The notes: a model not told the origin generated them from the letters alone. Positions 1-14,300 are shown, counted from the stretch's first letter. The stretch: DNA of 64,000 bases from Ceriagrion tenellum (GCA_963169105.1 OY720633.1:160037780-160101779), one strand, 5' to 3'. Numbers and translations: made by a program.

Positions 1-3000
1 AAATGGAATCGAATCCCATTTTTGTGTCAGTCTCCGATGCGTCGGAAATGATGAGTCTCATCTCGTGCCCGGAGGTGTTGAGCGGCCCTCTCCTCCTTGT
101 ACTGACTTAATTTCCGCCGATTCTCTCTCGACTTCTGTACTCTACCGAAGAGTTAATTCTAGGAGGTATAAGGACTGCATTTTTGCTAACCACGTGTTTG
201 GCTCATTATATTTCAACTATCAGAAAAGGGTACGGCGGAAGTTACCAGTTCTCTTTTGAGTTGCCCTGTAATTTTTAATCATGCGGACTTATGTTTTTTG
301 TACAGTAATAAAAGTTTTCCTAAAGCCACTATCGTCACTAATTTTAATCTATTTAAGAATTTTCCAACTTTTTTTATATCCTAACACCCGAGTAACAATT
401 GAAACCATGGAGTTAATATGCCTGTGTCCAGTCCCGATGATACATTTTCAGTTTAGTTAACTACTTAAATATTCAGAAAATAGATGTTTACATCCTGAGC
501 TTGTACATGCGCAGTTAACAAGTTTTATTGCCGTATAATCAGTTTCAAGCCATCTATTATGGATCTTCAATAAAATTCATGATTATACATTATTAGCGTT
601 CAAGAACAACCTTCTCATCTTCTTTTAATCATTTCAAGTTACTTTTTGCTACGAAACAGCGAAATGCTTTACGTCTACTTTTATAACAATAGAATGACAT
701 TTCACCTGTGAATGTCATCCCCGTAGATCTTATTTCATTTTATTTGGCTGAAGAGATTAATTTTATAGATTCTGCAAGAGGCGTTTCTATTAAAAAATGT
801 TTCGTAAAATACTTTATACTTATCTTTCGATAGGAGTGTCAGAATGCTACATCGCTTAATTCTGAGACGATAAAACACGTGGAAAATGTATGATTGAAAT
901 GTGAACAAAAAATCGCTTCCTTAATCCCACAGTGAGAACTGACTCGCCACCTCACGGGAATGCTAAAATAGGAATTCGATTTTTGTAGAACCCGTTTCTA
1001 ATCACGCTCGAAAGGAAGCGAGAATCCCCATGTGCCCATTCTTATACTTTAGATTTCAAGTTTGCTCTCGGAAACTGAACTTTTTCCTCATTCACTCGAT
1101 CTCCCTCGCCACTCATTGTCAGAAGGCTCCATTGTCGCCTTTACCTTGAGCGGATATTCAACGGAAGCCATCAAGGAGCTCTGACTACCCCTCCCTCTCA
1201 CTTCTCCTTCCCTCACCCTCCTCGCCCCCCTCCCCCCCTCCTAACTCCGCCCAGCTCCTGTGGGAAACCCACCCACACTCCCCCCTCCCCTCCCCACTCC
1301 ACGTCGTCCATCCGCGTCTCGAATGACGGAGGGGAAGACGGCCGACACGTATCAAATCCACGCTGACTCACTCATCTTTTTTTTATCGTCTCGAGCCTCT
1401 CCAGCTCCCCGAAGGATTCGCGCGGGTGATTGTGTTGTGGTCCAAAATTTTGGCGAGTCGTAAGATAGTCTCCACTCTCCTCACGGCGACGGCACTTAAT
1501 TTGTATAATCGCGTGCGATGATTGGTCCTACGGCGTTGGTTTTGGTTGATGAAAGTACAGCTCTCCCCGTCATAATCCTCACTGGATGTGGAATTCTTGC
1601 CTGCGAGGTTGGAGAGCAGTGCCTCCTCCCTTCCCCGCCTGCGTTTCCCAGCGATATTTTTCAAATGTCTATAAAATCACTTTACTTTTGGGGTTTTAGA
1701 AGGCCTCACGAAGAACAACCTCATAGATTTGAACCCGGGAGCTTCTTGCTGGGAGACCTAGAAGATTTTAAAGCTCTGGAACTGTATGGTGCTCCATATA
1801 ACAAAATCATGAGCAAATAAATAAAATTTTATCAGCATTTTACTGAATAAATGCTATGTATAACATTTATTCATATCTAAATATTTTTTGCACAATAAGT
1901 TTATGAGCCTGTTTGAAATTTCCGTCCTTATGGACACGCAGATGGCTTATAGGTCTTAGAGTTGTTCATATTTGTGAAATTAGATCTGTATACCGCTAAA
2001 AACATATCGAATTACGCTACTCGGCATTAGCAGGGCTGGATATGAAGTTATCATGTTGCTTCGGACGTCAAGGGTTAGGTGGGTTCAGGGGTTAGATGGA
2101 AGAAGGGACTGCCTCAATCTCGCCCCAATAAAGACGCATCATTATTATCAAGGACTTGGGAGCTACTCGGAAATGGTGCAGCTAAATCAGGGTCCACAAA
2201 AGGGTTCCAAATAAATTAGGAGGCGCCAAAATTTCGTAAGTGATATCAAGCCGATTAATCTTAATCCAGCCCCGGGTATGAGGAATACTTACTCGTCATT
2301 TCAACATAAAATTGAGGTACCAAATTTATTCCCGAATGAGGTCCAAATAGCTACAATTACTTAAGAGACCAATATATTTTTATATTTTATTTTAATAAGA
2401 CACATTTTCCATCCTCTACTAAAGGTGGGAGCTTGAAAAAAAACTATTGGTAGCACGTGCACAAGAGCGCGGCCAACGTTTTTTTTTGCGAACTATTGAT
2501 TTTCTTTCTGCAGATATGGTAGTGAACTTTGAAATGCCTTGGTTCATTCGGATTTAGCATTTTGAAGTGGAATTTCGAGTGTGCTTTGTCATGAAATTGC
2601 TTTTAGCGCTTCTACTGTCTTGGTTGTAAACCAACCCATTGTGATCGTGGACTAACCCTGTGGCAACTGATGTGCGATTGTCTGGTGTCTCCCAAATTTT
2701 TCTTCTAAAAAGCCATTATATGGAACAATTTGGCGTCCCGCGAGTCGATGGATCTGTCAGTATGTTCTTGAGGACACGGAATAGGAAAAACACGGAAATG
2801 CTTAAAAGAATGGCTACCGTGTTTATGTTCTGATCTGAATTTATCACCCCTTCGCTTTACTACCGTGCCAGGGTAGTCACAAAACCTGTGAGTCGTTGTA
2901 TGCTGAAAATATATAGCAGCTGAATTTAAACTCTGACGTCAAATTCTTGGCTCTTGGAGATCCAGCAAAAGAAGTTCACTGCCTTACCAAGTAACAGCTA

Positions 3001-3154
3001 ATAAATTTTCATGTCAGACAATTTATTTGCTACTAATATCTACTGTTTAACCGTGCGATAACTGTAATCATAAAAGAATTATAGAAATTATTCGCATTGA
3101 AACATTTTAAACGTAATAAAAATATGTGCTGAGCCGAAACAATGAAGGCTGCTC
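1..3154. other. No supported gene
   Basis: AT-rich apart from a pyrimidine-rich, CpG-bearing stretch at about 1090-1460. Overlapping frames at 1383-1664 (-) and 1518-1820 (+) have no recognisable content. A B-box-like stretch near 1726-1736 lacks an A box. Confidence 0.5.
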
Positions 3155-3960
3155 TGCAGAGTGTCCCAGGAAATATGGATAATCGGAGGTCCAGATGTTG
3201 AGCACCCCCTAGGGGAACGCAAATCACGTGTCATAAAACTCAAACAGTTGTCGGGAACTCGTCGGGATCCCGATTCCCGAGTTCGTGATAATGGTGATAA
3301 AGCAGGCCTAACAGGTAAAAAATAGTTTCATGTGAAGAAGAACGTCATGCTATTGTTATTGGTGATAAATTTTATGTGCGCTCTGATATTTTGCTAAGCG
3401 TGGTCACTTTTTGATATTTTAAAATCTAAAATTTTGCTTTCATTACATTTTTGATCCAACTTTAAATATGATGCCTTTGAGGTAATTTGATAAAAAAATA
3501 CAGCATGAAAACCTGGCAATTCAAATAAGTTTTAAAACTAGTTTTCGAAAACAAATTGCCTGTGTTTTCAAAAAATATTTATTTCAACCGTTAAACATTA
3601 AGGTAAGTTTAATAACTTTTTTCGATTTATCAAAAGTTCCATATAACTTCATTTCCAAATTCATTTTGGCGCAAAGATGAGGCGTACAGAAATAAATGTT
3701 TTTGCATCAGATAGGTGCAACATTCAGCAAAAAAAATACCTGGGGTCTATCTCACTCTACTTTTCCACTTTCGGCAAATATCTCTTGGGACATGTGGTTT
3801 TTCTCGAGAAAACTCGGAAATCAACAATAGGTCGAAAACCACATAAAATCGTAGAAGGACACAATTTGGAGATGAGGGTTTGATGGGAATGATTTTGGTT
3901 CCCCCAGTAGTACTCTACCTCTGGACTTCCGATTATTTTTATTTCCTGGGACACCCTGCA
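3155..3960. mobile_element. TIR element (MITE-like), TGCA-GGGTGTCCC ends
   Basis: The ends TGCAGAGTGTCCCAGGAAAT and, on the other strand, TGCAGGGTGTCCCAGGAAAT form an inverted pair. The match continues imperfectly for about 45 bases, past TAATCGG.GGTCCAGA. The body (806 bp in total) shows no credible transposase; small frames at 3677-3883 (+) and 3757-3981 (-) are unconvincing. TGCA at each edge is palindromic, so it may belong to the TIR or be target duplication. Superfamily not assigned. Confidence 0.6.
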
Positions 3961-6900
3961 TAAACAAGACAAAAGGTTCACTGCTCACCAGTCTAGATTA
4001 GAAAAAAAGACACAATGATATCGTTCATTACATATAAATACACATATATGCATACTCGTGCGCTTACGTATGCATACGTTCTTAGAGAAAACAAATTTAT
4101 ATATTTTATACTACCAATTGGATTTTGAGTTTTTATCAGTTTTCAGGTGCGTTTTTAAGGTGTTGATTCTCGATATTTATTGAGTGTTCAGTTTCATTGT
4201 TTAAAGTTTCAGTATTCGAGAGGTCGAAGTGCGGATTAATTTTTCTCCTCTCCCGTCGTCAGTATCCCATCTCGCCCCATTTCGTCTGTCTGTCCGTCCC
4301 TACTCCACTCGCCCCGTCTCCCTCCCACGCCCCCATCATCATTGCCTCCCGAGACATGTTTATGGATGCATTGGCGTCCTTGATCTCTAAAACTGTTTGA
4401 AAGCGGGGGTGGTTCCCTCGCTTGGACCCCTCCCCCACTTTCCTCCTGCCCCCCCACTCCCGGTGTATCGCTTGCGTGCGGGGATGGCATGGAACCAAGA
4501 TGGCCTTCGCCCAGCTGGTTGGGACTTAATTTTTGCGAGTGAGGAGGCGAAAAGAAAAAAAGACGAACGACTTTGGGATTGGGCGGTGGGCCAGGGCGGC
4601 TTTTATTGCAACCAAGGACGACTTTCGAGGCTCATGCTGGAGGCGGAGCGGCACCAATTGTGTCCGGACGATGGGAGGGCACTGCTGTGGGAATATGTCC
4701 GTTGACAATTTAAGAGATCCATAACGCATTGGGTTTCTTCTTTTCAGAGTCGATCCTCATCTCATTGACAATATCGAAAAGAAATAAGATTTTCTTTTTC
4801 ATTCTCCTAATCAACCCATGTCCAGTGTTTCGCAGGTGTTGTTGCAAATAACCTTAACGTCATAGTTGGTGCCTAGCAACGGGAAAAACTTGCAAAAATC
4901 CATTTTTGTTTTACATTTTTCGTCACTCATAAATGGTTTACTCGAAAAATAGGAAATCACGGTAGAAGAGGAAGCCTGGACATTTTGAATGGTTGGAAAA
5001 CTCGCTGCGTGTGTTCTGGAGTCGTATCACGGTTCATGCAAATTATTACGTCTCCTTGTATTTCATTGATTTTTTCCTGGAAAACTTGAAAAATTTCAAA
5101 CCTGTATTGTTGGTTAATCGGCATAGAAAGTCCCAGTCATAAAATAGGGAGGGTATGTTATCATTCCCAATCTTAGTCATAATTTTCCAGTACGCTGTAT
5201 CTTGAACGTCATGATTACAGTTGTAGTTTCTTCGTAAGTAAAAGCTTTGACTAAAATCGTTATAGCAGCTTTTAAACATTTTGTGTCTGGTGGAAACATA
5301 GTTTTCTTCACACAGTAGTTTCATCTGCCCCTGGTTTTGTTTATTTTTTCTATTTTATCGCTCGATATATTCTGAGGTTAATCTATTCAGCTAAGGCTGG
5401 AATGTTTGCAATTTTTCATTTGCATCATTTCATATGATGTAATTATTTTTTTTATTTACAATTTACTGAAAGTATTTATATAGAGTAGGAATACTCAATC
5501 CAGTTCTTAGATACTTGGGTTTGATAGAATTTTACGACGAATCGTTTATTATTTAAAGTAACTTTACTTCAACCATGGGTCACATTCGTCATTCATGTGA
5601 AAAGGCAAAGTTTAAGTATCCTGAAATGTAGGGCCTCAGTGGCGTCCTTGTGGGGTAAATTTTCAATAACCTTTTGCTGCGAAGAGGTCAACGAGTGTTG
5701 AAGATACTTCAAACTGTAATGTGGCGATGAAAACGAAGTATGAAGGAAGTGCGTCTGCAGCAAGAGTGTCTCGAATACAAGAGTTGAGTACTGTTGATAA
5801 ATAGCACGCATCGTAATGGTCGGAACAAACAGGGAATTAAATTGCAATGCTGAGGAGACTTTCGAATGGCATACAACTTTATCGGTTGAAAATATTTTTA
5901 TAACTTTGAATTACTGATTTAGGGACCAATGTTGTACATTGAGTTTCCAGAAATATCCGTAAGAGCATTAATTTCTCCTTTTACGTGAAAACATCCAAAT
6001 AAAAATAAATATAATAGCCATGAAATTTTCACGAATGGAATTGCTGGAAATTTATTTTCACCAAAAGTGATCTTGTGTATATTCCAAAGAGGCGTGGAAT
6101 TGATTTTTTTTCAAATAAGTATCTCATAATTGCCATGATAAGATCTTTCAACGTTGCTGGTTTGCATAAAAAAACCATAGTTCCTTCTTACGATTAATTT
6201 TATTTCTTGACAAGACTTGTATGATGATGTTGACGTGTTCTTGAGACGTGTTCTTGAGAATTATTTTGGCCTTAATGGTTATTGAATGGATGTATTTCTC
6301 TGAAGGGACTGTGAGTGCACAGAATGGAAATATGACGAATTTTCAGTTTGTAAAGAATAAACAATTACAAAGCAAGAAACATAGTACGAGGTTTATTTAT
6401 GGCAATGAAAGTGTTTGGAATTCAATGAAAAGAATATTGGGAAGGTACAGAATGTGTAGATACTACGTTATTAAGGCTGAATCATAGGGTAAGCATACTT
6501 CTTACTTACGAAGCTAATGCTATGGTTGAAAGTAAGCAAGAAGAAGGTACCTAGTCCCAGTTTTTTGATGCACTCAATGTGGGAAGTACGATATAAGATG
6601 GCAATCAATCAAGATGATACCTCTAATATTCTCGGGGAATTGCTCAGGGTTAAGCGGAATATGAAAATAAAGTTGCTTTCTCCGTATGTTGGAGAGTGCT
6701 TTCACCGTATAATATATATTAATACTTCTACGCTGAATAAGACATATCTTGGAGAAAAATATTTTTACCGATGTTATTCTTCGGATTAATTAATGCTAAT
6801 AATGTTGTCAGTTTGAAAACACTACTTATTGGCATACATACCAACAAAAATCAACTTATGGTTTACTGCTAACATGTGTTCGTTTGTGCTATTCACTGGT

Positions 6901-7009
6901 CATATTAAGTTAGTGTTTAATTAACAAAATATTTCATTTTACTATTTTTTGCGTATCGTTGTTTGTTATGATGACCGACTTGTCGGATAGATCTGTCCTC
7001 TGTCAGGTT
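3961..7009. other. No supported gene; GC-rich patch at 4250-4720
   Basis: The GC-rich patch contains a 102-codon plus-strand frame (4397-4705; includes GWDLIFASEEAKRKKDERLW) with no recognised family and opposing frames of similar length. A small AT-rich frame at 6248-6487 starts with a signal-like MFLRIILALMVIEWMYF but is otherwise featureless. Confidence 0.4.
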
Positions 7010-7265
7010 TCAATTGAACTGCTCCCACGATGCTCGTCTATCCCGTGTGAGCTCCCTTAGCTCCTTGTAACTCCTGCTCATTTTTATATCCGTCAACATA
7101 ATATATCTTCGTGTCTCTTTCCCTCAGTCTTTCCTTCGAATATTATTTTCAGCTAGTTGTCTTTCCTTCCACTTTTATCTTTCTTACTCTTCTCATAATG
7201 GTCCTTCTCTGATTAATTCTTTCCAGCGTTCCCTCGTCTCTCACTTTATCTCCGCGTTTGATAAT
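7010..7265 (-). pseudogene. C-terminal end of a LINE reverse-transcriptase ORF
   Basis: On the minus strand the frame ending at 7010-7012 reads MSRSYKELRELTRDRRASWE then QFN and a stop, the typical C-terminus of insect LINE ORF2 proteins. Upstream, in broken frames, come EGTLERINQRRTIMRR and EGKTEGKRHEDIL-like pieces, which resemble the basic segment after the RT domain. Stops and frameshifts show it is dead. No poly-A tail was delimited. Clade not assigned. Confidence 0.5.
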
Positions 7266-7480
7266 TTCCACAGGAATTATGATATTATTGGAAGTTTTGC
7301 ATTACTCTAGCTTCAGAAGAAAAAAATTAAATCTGCGATAGTATTAAAAGTCCCGCCAGCTTGTTGCGCCAGTTGCGTCTTTCTTCTGTCCGAAATCGAT
7401 ATAGTTAGCTACTTGTCCGCTAGATGGCATTTCAGCAGCCTCAGCCGTTCTCCCCTAAAATTTATTTCAGAAGGCTTAAA

Positions 7481-7517
7481 ATGGCTGCTTCTGTGTCGGG
7501 CGAGGAGGGTTCAGAAG
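7481..7517 (+). CDS. Candidate short coding first exon (MAASVSGEEGSE)
   Basis: The ATG has a strong insect start context (AAAATGG) and opens MAASVSGEEGSE before a donor-like G|GTAGGA. It lies in a locally GC-richer stretch (about 7340-7520) 3' of a LINE relic. It ends in phase 1, while the 29236 exon needs a phase-2 donor; joined directly it would reach a stop after five more residues. It could therefore be a first exon with a missing middle exon, a uORF-bearing leader of the same gene, or unrelated sequence. It is the best first-exon candidate I can see in the 29 kb upstream. Confidence 0.25.
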
Positions 7518-8277
7518 GTAGGAATTCGTGTTTTATTATTCATATTACCGCGATCAGTCGTTCATAATTTTTGCGTGATATATTTATTTATGCACTGTAG
7601 ACCTTGTGTGTTTGTACGTTGTTCTTTCATCTCAATAATAGCGGTGAACATAATAGTCGTTATGATTCACTCGTAAACGAGATATTCGTCTGCTACCAGT
7701 GGAAGCTTGGTGTGTTAACCCTCGTGAAATGTTTTTCAATGGGAATATTACGTTCAACTTACAGAAATGAAGGTATTTTAGTGCATCACTGATCAGTGGT
7801 TGGAATGTGTGCAAATTTTTATTCATTAGAAATTGTTTCATCGGCTTTCCTTGCATCCTCTACATGGCTCGCTGCTTATAGGTGTGCACCAGTGTATTCT
7901 GTGTCTCTGATCATTTTGCAAAATGTGGTGAAATGAATATTTTCTGCTGTCTGACGATAATTATCAGCTATTGCTGAATCCCTGAGTACTAAGTGAGTGC
8001 TAGTGCATCTGAAAGGAAGTCATAAGGCATGAAATTTGGTGATAATGTGGGGTACCATGGTAATCATAGCATTGTATGAGGTCGTGTTGATTGTTGATTA
8101 TAGTATCAATTTTGAATACGTGTGAAATTCGAATTTCCCTCTTTTGACGACGTTACATCGACGCGGATTCGTCCCGCCGCTGCGGCAGTGTTGACAGATC
8201 AATAGATACTCTCATTGCGATATTGAAGCGTCGGCCCACGACGGCGCTGCCCGCGCCACTTAGAGAGGGAGGAGCCG

Positions 8278-8350
8278 TGACCTGGGTGGGGCTCGAACCC
8301 TAGGACTCCTCCCTGAGTAAAAGAAGGATTGACCTTGCTAACTCCCACTT
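8278..8350 (-). repeat. Possible tRNA-derived SINE head
   Basis: On the minus strand a B-box-like GGTTCGAGCCC (8290-8300) lies about 40 bases downstream of an A-box-like TAGCAAGG (around 8333-8340), spacing that suits an RNA polymerase III promoter. The rest does not fold into a clear tRNA, so a SINE head is likelier than a tRNA gene. No second copy was seen in the window. Confidence 0.25.
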
Positions 8351-11300
8351 CTCTCAAAACTTGCCTATTTTACCCGAACTGCCCACCCCCGTCTATTTCC
8401 TCCACTGCTGGCTAATGAGTTTTCCAGATGTGGGCGGCGGCAGTGAGATCACTCTTAAGCCCGAAATTTAGTCGTCCTCTTGTTATCAACTGTTTAAAAT
8501 TCTTTTGCGTAAGAGCTCATGCCTTAATGTTGCTGTACGACCCGACGCATCATTACATTCTTCGTATTTAATTCAGAATTGTATTATTTTTTCAATTGTC
8601 ACCCAAGGTCGTGTCATGATTGTCTCAATTTCGTTTCGAGTTAAGGTTTGTGGGTTTTGCTTCGTATTTTAAGTCTCCCTTTTTCCTCTCGGCTTTCTTA
8701 ATATCCGTCATCGCGTGATCTTCCCTGTCGCGCCATGTAGGTAGGTATTCCCTTTCGTTCGTGTAAAAGAGGTGTATTGGAGAACATCGCTACTTATTAA
8801 ACGGCACGCGATCCCCTCGTTCATGAGAATCACGCAAGTTACGATAAGTAGAAGGAAAGGGGTAACAAGGTGGCCAGAAGTGCCATGAGTAATTTGTGGA
8901 GTACAATTGCTGCTAGAAATTTGATAGTTCGATTTGGGGATCAGCTAACTGTTTCTTGCGGGCTTGATTTCGGCGTTTCCAGTTCGAGTTTCCCTTGAAG
9001 GGAGCACGTCCGGCTGTCAGTGCGAAGCGATATTTGGTCGGTGTGAATATATTAATTTTGCATTCACTGCAGGAGCCTGACTACGTAAGGCCTGCCCGAG
9101 TAAGTTCCTATGACTCAGCGAGGAGTTGTATGACGAGGTGTCGGCCTTGCTATTTTGGATCTCAATTATGATTGCTGGAGTAAATATTTTTGATATTTCA
9201 GTACGCTATCGATCAATCACTCGTGCGTGATCCTCCGCGTCATTGATTAATCTCTGGATATTCGTTGCACATCACATTGTCTTGGTTATCCATATTGAGA
9301 TTGGCGATGGGGAAGGTGCCGGATGTCGGTGACCGGATACGTAATGGGTGCAATGTGCGGATGGTACCCTTCAGGATACATTCCAGCCCGCAGTATTTCC
9401 GGTTTTATCGTGTGACGTTTTCCACTCTGTGACATGTGGAGATAGATTGATGACACGTGATATGAGCCTCGATGAATATCAGTTTTGGCCGGCATTAATA
9501 TTGGCGATTCCTTCAATTATGTAACAGTTGTATTTAACCATGGTAATTTTTTGGCTCGAAATCTTAAATTGGTGGCATACGGCCGGCTCACAGCCGCTAA
9601 TTACATTTATCCGATGTAATTTTTATTGATGAGTTGCCCAAGGTATTCTCTCACCCTCCACCTAAGAAAAAAAACCTTTGTTTGTTCCGAGAGGGAAGAA
9701 TTCCTTCGGGAAAATGGATCTCATGGGTGATGGATTTTTTTCATAATTTTGAGTGATGATACCTGCGGTCGATTATAGTCTGTGTGCCAGACATCTGCTC
9801 TGGCTTTGCCGAGACCCCTTGGTATCGAAATCAGTGAAGCTTAATGGCTTTCCTCAGGACAGGTCTAATGTTCCCATATCGTAATTTCATCGCCTGGACA
9901 TCTTTTCAATTCATTCCATTAGTCTTGCAGAAGTATCACGCGTGAGGTCGTTTACGTGAAACCAGGACTGAAAATATTTTTTCGGCGTATGATCGGCATG
10001 GAAGTCTTGTGTCTTTAATCATATTTCTAGTCCACAATTTCTTGTGAGCTAGTTATTGTTATGGAAATAGCTGCTTGTAACTCATATCCTACTTTTAATT
10101 TCCCCCCTCTTTCCCGTGTAACACCATGCCTTATTTTTTAATTATAGCTTTATCCCACTTTGTGATGAAATTAACTCCCCGTTCTGCGTCACCCTGATGC
10201 CTATGTAATTTTTTTCGGCAATGTAAAAAGGTGATTTATTCATCTATTCTCTCAATTTACAATTGATTGGTGATTGGTATTTCGAATGATTTTTTGCTGT
10301 ACTCACTAGTAGCAATGGTTTTAAAATACCGCCGTGACATCATAATATCAATGGATCCCCCGGTTTTTCTAAGGCCGAAGTATACTAATTTTTGCGGTGT
10401 TTGATGAAAAGCCGGTGATCTCGGTCCAATTTTTATCCGCCGTCTTTCATAATAGGCTCCATCGTAACTAGTCTATAATTGTTCCTTGTAATATGTTTTC
10501 ACAGTTCATAAAGTTTGCTCTAATGTTCATTCAACTTTGTATGCTAGTCCAATAACGAGGTGGTGAAGATTCGCAAGCGATCCACATCCTGAAAATTCAT
10601 TCTTGTCTAGTCTAAGTTGCTATTTCTTTTTTTTCGCGCGGACAGGTTGTTGGCCTGGCCGCACCCGGTATCGGCCACGTTGCGAGGCGGTGACTTTTGA
10701 GGTCCATTTACTCGTTGTTCATACCGGCATTTAGGTTACATATTTATTGCCCTTTAAGTTCCCTAAGTTCTTCCAAATACCAAGGTTTTGGACACCTTCG
10801 GGAATGGTAGCATCTGAAGTGCTTTTTTTCGATTGAGACTCGTCTGGAATATGGGAAAAATATTATGAATATGTAGCTCTTGAGATGTTAAGTTTTCTTG
10901 AAATATTAGTTGATTATAAATATTGCTATTCCCGGGGATATAATGAAATCCAAGGGAAAGGCATTAATTTCCCTAAGGGGGAAGTGTCTGGAAAAATTCG
11001 CCGCTGAAAAGATGGACCATCCCTTAATCTTAACTCGTAGGTCGTTTCAACCCGAAGTGAAAGAATTAATTGGCCTTCTCCCGAATCTGTCCTCCCAAAA
11101 TTCTTGTTTTAGTTAGTTTTTCACGTTTTTGGGCTATAATACGTCATGGTGTCAGAGGAGCGAACTTCTCCATCGGATCATATTTCCCTAAGTTCAGATA
11201 TTTTTCACTGCTCTGTTGTGTATCTTTCTTCCACGTTCACCCTGAGTTTACGCTTAAGGGAAACCGGAAGCGCTGAGGGTTGACTATCATCGATCTGCGG

Positions 11301-14300
11301 TGAATAGGTTGATTATTGTTGTAAAACTCAAGTCGCCAAGCCTTAATGAAACAGGTTGGTTGTTTTGAAATAACTGTCAATGGCCGCTATTCGTTTACTG
11401 AATCGCACTGATCGGAAGAGGTTTGGCTGCGAGGTAAAGGAAATCGGATATACATGGTAATTGCAATTCCCCAGACCTCTGAACCTTTTCTCTGTTGTTT
11501 AAATTGAGAGTTTGAAAACGTAATCGGTGTTATGTATGCTGTGGAAATATTTCTGTAGGCTTTGAATTGATAAAGCGTAGGTGAGCGTGTTAGAAATTAT
11601 TAGTTTATTTCATTTTGACACGAAGTATCGGGTAAATATACGAAATGATAAAATTGTCACGTTAAAATATAGACCAATATTTCAAATCAAAAAGTGGCAA
11701 CTATGGGAAAGCTCCCAATTGATGTCACCAGCCGGTGAAGTGGTTTAATGTGAGCTCACTCTTATGGATTTTCCCATGGTACTGTTGTAGAAGAAATCCG
11801 CCATCACCCTCCCAATAGGCATCTTATTGTATTTACCCTCCCTTTAACTAATTCACTCCATTTATTAGGAAAGAAGTGATTGATTTCTTATTAGCAGTAG
11901 CTTTGTTGAGCTTTTAGTCGCGGAATCCCTCTCACGCAACGTTACTTGAACAGGGATAGGGTTTAAGTAATAATGCCTTTTATTGAATAGTGTGGTCATT
12001 TATGGACTCATAATTAGACTTTGGGAGTAGAATTAGACTATCAGGTAGTATTTATATGTGCAAGTTAGCATAATGTATTTATGTTAGGAAATTTGGTTCA
12101 TAACATTCTAACTTTTTTGCTTCCTAATCGAACGAGTTTTTAATAATATTTCTGATGGATTGAGTCACAATAAGCTAGAGACTATGATTATGCCTCTATT
12201 GACAGACTAACCTAAGCGAAATTATCCAAAAGCCAGTCCAGTGGGGTAGGGTTGAAACAATTCGTTCTTCTCTTCTTCTAATGCATTTTCCTTCTTCATG
12301 GATGGTGTCTTTGCACCCCCTGTCACACGCCCCTGCGGCGGCTCGCTGGGCACTATGTGGTTGCAGCTGTTTGAAGTAGAGCTTAATAGCATGATATTAT
12401 TAGCTACGATGTACGCATGTCCTTCTGATCCCATGCACGTGGCACCTCTTAGCTACGTAGCCTCGGGCAAGCACTCATTGTTTTTGCCCTCACAATTGGT
12501 CTGCAGAAAGCGTAGAATGCGTGGTCTAACGCCTTTCCCTGAAACATGTCCCTTTCTTCTCGTTTTCATTCATCACTCTTATCTTCCGAATGGCTAGTTC
12601 TCTTTCGTCTATTCCCAGTCTAATATAATCCCCATTTTGCCTTTATTCATATTGCCAAAACCTCCTGCTATTACTACACATCAATTATCTTTATTTTGTT
12701 CCATTCCCCATCAGTTTCATATTTCTCTCAACAGCTCTTCCATTTTTCACTTAATGTATAACCGTTTTTGTGTTGCCTCTTATGTCTCATGTTAATCTTT
12801 TGGCTCTCAGAGTCTCTAATCCTAGTCACTTGTAATTGACGCACGTTCATCGTCACTCATTGGACCGTTTTTCGGCATTAAAAGCCATGCTCTGCGTCCT
12901 AAGTCTTCATCTTCTCTCCTCCCTTGTATGCTAAAGTTACCTCGTCAATTGCCTCTTTCGTAATGCCTTTTTCTCGCCTCGTCTTTCTCCGACCAACATC
13001 TTAATTTGATTAATAACCCTTTATCACTGTGTAGATCTTGCGTAATATATGCCTCTCATTCATTAATCCTTTAATGTGTTTTGATATTTTCATTTGATTC
13101 CGTCTTTGGTGAATTTTTTCTTTTTCAAATCTTTCAGTAGTATTTTTATGCGCTCAATACCGTCGAACATCCCTTGATGGAATAACCCAAACGGCAAAAC
13201 CTAACAGCGTTACAGGAGCTGAAGATGTTCACATCTGTCATTTCTGTCATTTTTTGTCGGATAGCTGTAAAAATGGAGGGGATCAAATTCACTTCCTCCC
13301 TTTCACTGGTCATCTTATTGCATAGCCATCTGTTCTTATCTACGTGCTTATTTGTCCGATTCATGTGTCGTCGAGCTTAATAAAGTTATGTCTCGTTAGA
13401 TTCCGCGCTATTAATTTTTTTCTTGCGCGTGGATTGCCTTCTCACAATGCGCGCTATCCACATTCTCTCATCCTATTTATTGTTAGTCTTCACTGTTGTT
13501 ACATCACACTTGCCTTCCCATACTTAAGCCCGCAATGACCTCCACATGAGTAGTAGTTCGTCTCTGTCACTAGTATTTTTTCATATTTTTTAATACTACT
13601 AATGCCGCATGTGTAGTTATACTTTTCCTTTATTCACCTAATACTGATGCTTTTTTGTAGTATTTTTAGATGATTTAATTTGACAAAACTAATTGTTAGT
13701 CGTAATCTTACTCCTGTCGCGTTTTCTTGTCCCTGGAATGGTTCTACTGGCATAATTTTTTACAACAGTCGTATTTCTTAATTTACTCTGGAGCTCTGTC
13801 ATCTATCTACTATTCTTGGACGTAAGCTTTCCTCATCCAATTCGCAATCCCTGGCTATATCTTTGTTTATCGACGTAATGCCTCTACGTGAAGTCTATAC
13901 GCGTGTTCTCTCCGTCCTCTCTAAACCGCTCTGTTCGAGTGGCGTATCTCTTGTCTTTGTTGATGGACGCCGTGCGGTTTGGCCCATACTTCCTGATAAA
14001 TCTATCACACGCGTGTGTAGCGCTCACCTATCCGTAGAAATCTTAAAATTTTTTACTGTGTTGGTATCATGTATTCCACCGCGTGTCTTCTGCCGTGTTG
14101 GTTTCTCGTGTGTGCATATTGATGAAAATATCATGGAAAACAGATGAGGATATCGCTTTAAATGCTCAATGATGCGTACACACTAGCTGCATTAAAATTA
14201 AGGATTTACTATTTTTCTATCTTAATATAATTATATTAACTTTACGGCCATGATCAGGCCGTACTGTTATTAAGTTTCTAATTTTATCTCATGGCCATAT

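Noticed and set aside
1726..1736. B-box-like GGGTTCAAATC (minus strand) as tRNA or SINE
   Set aside because: No A box at suitable spacing and no cloverleaf.
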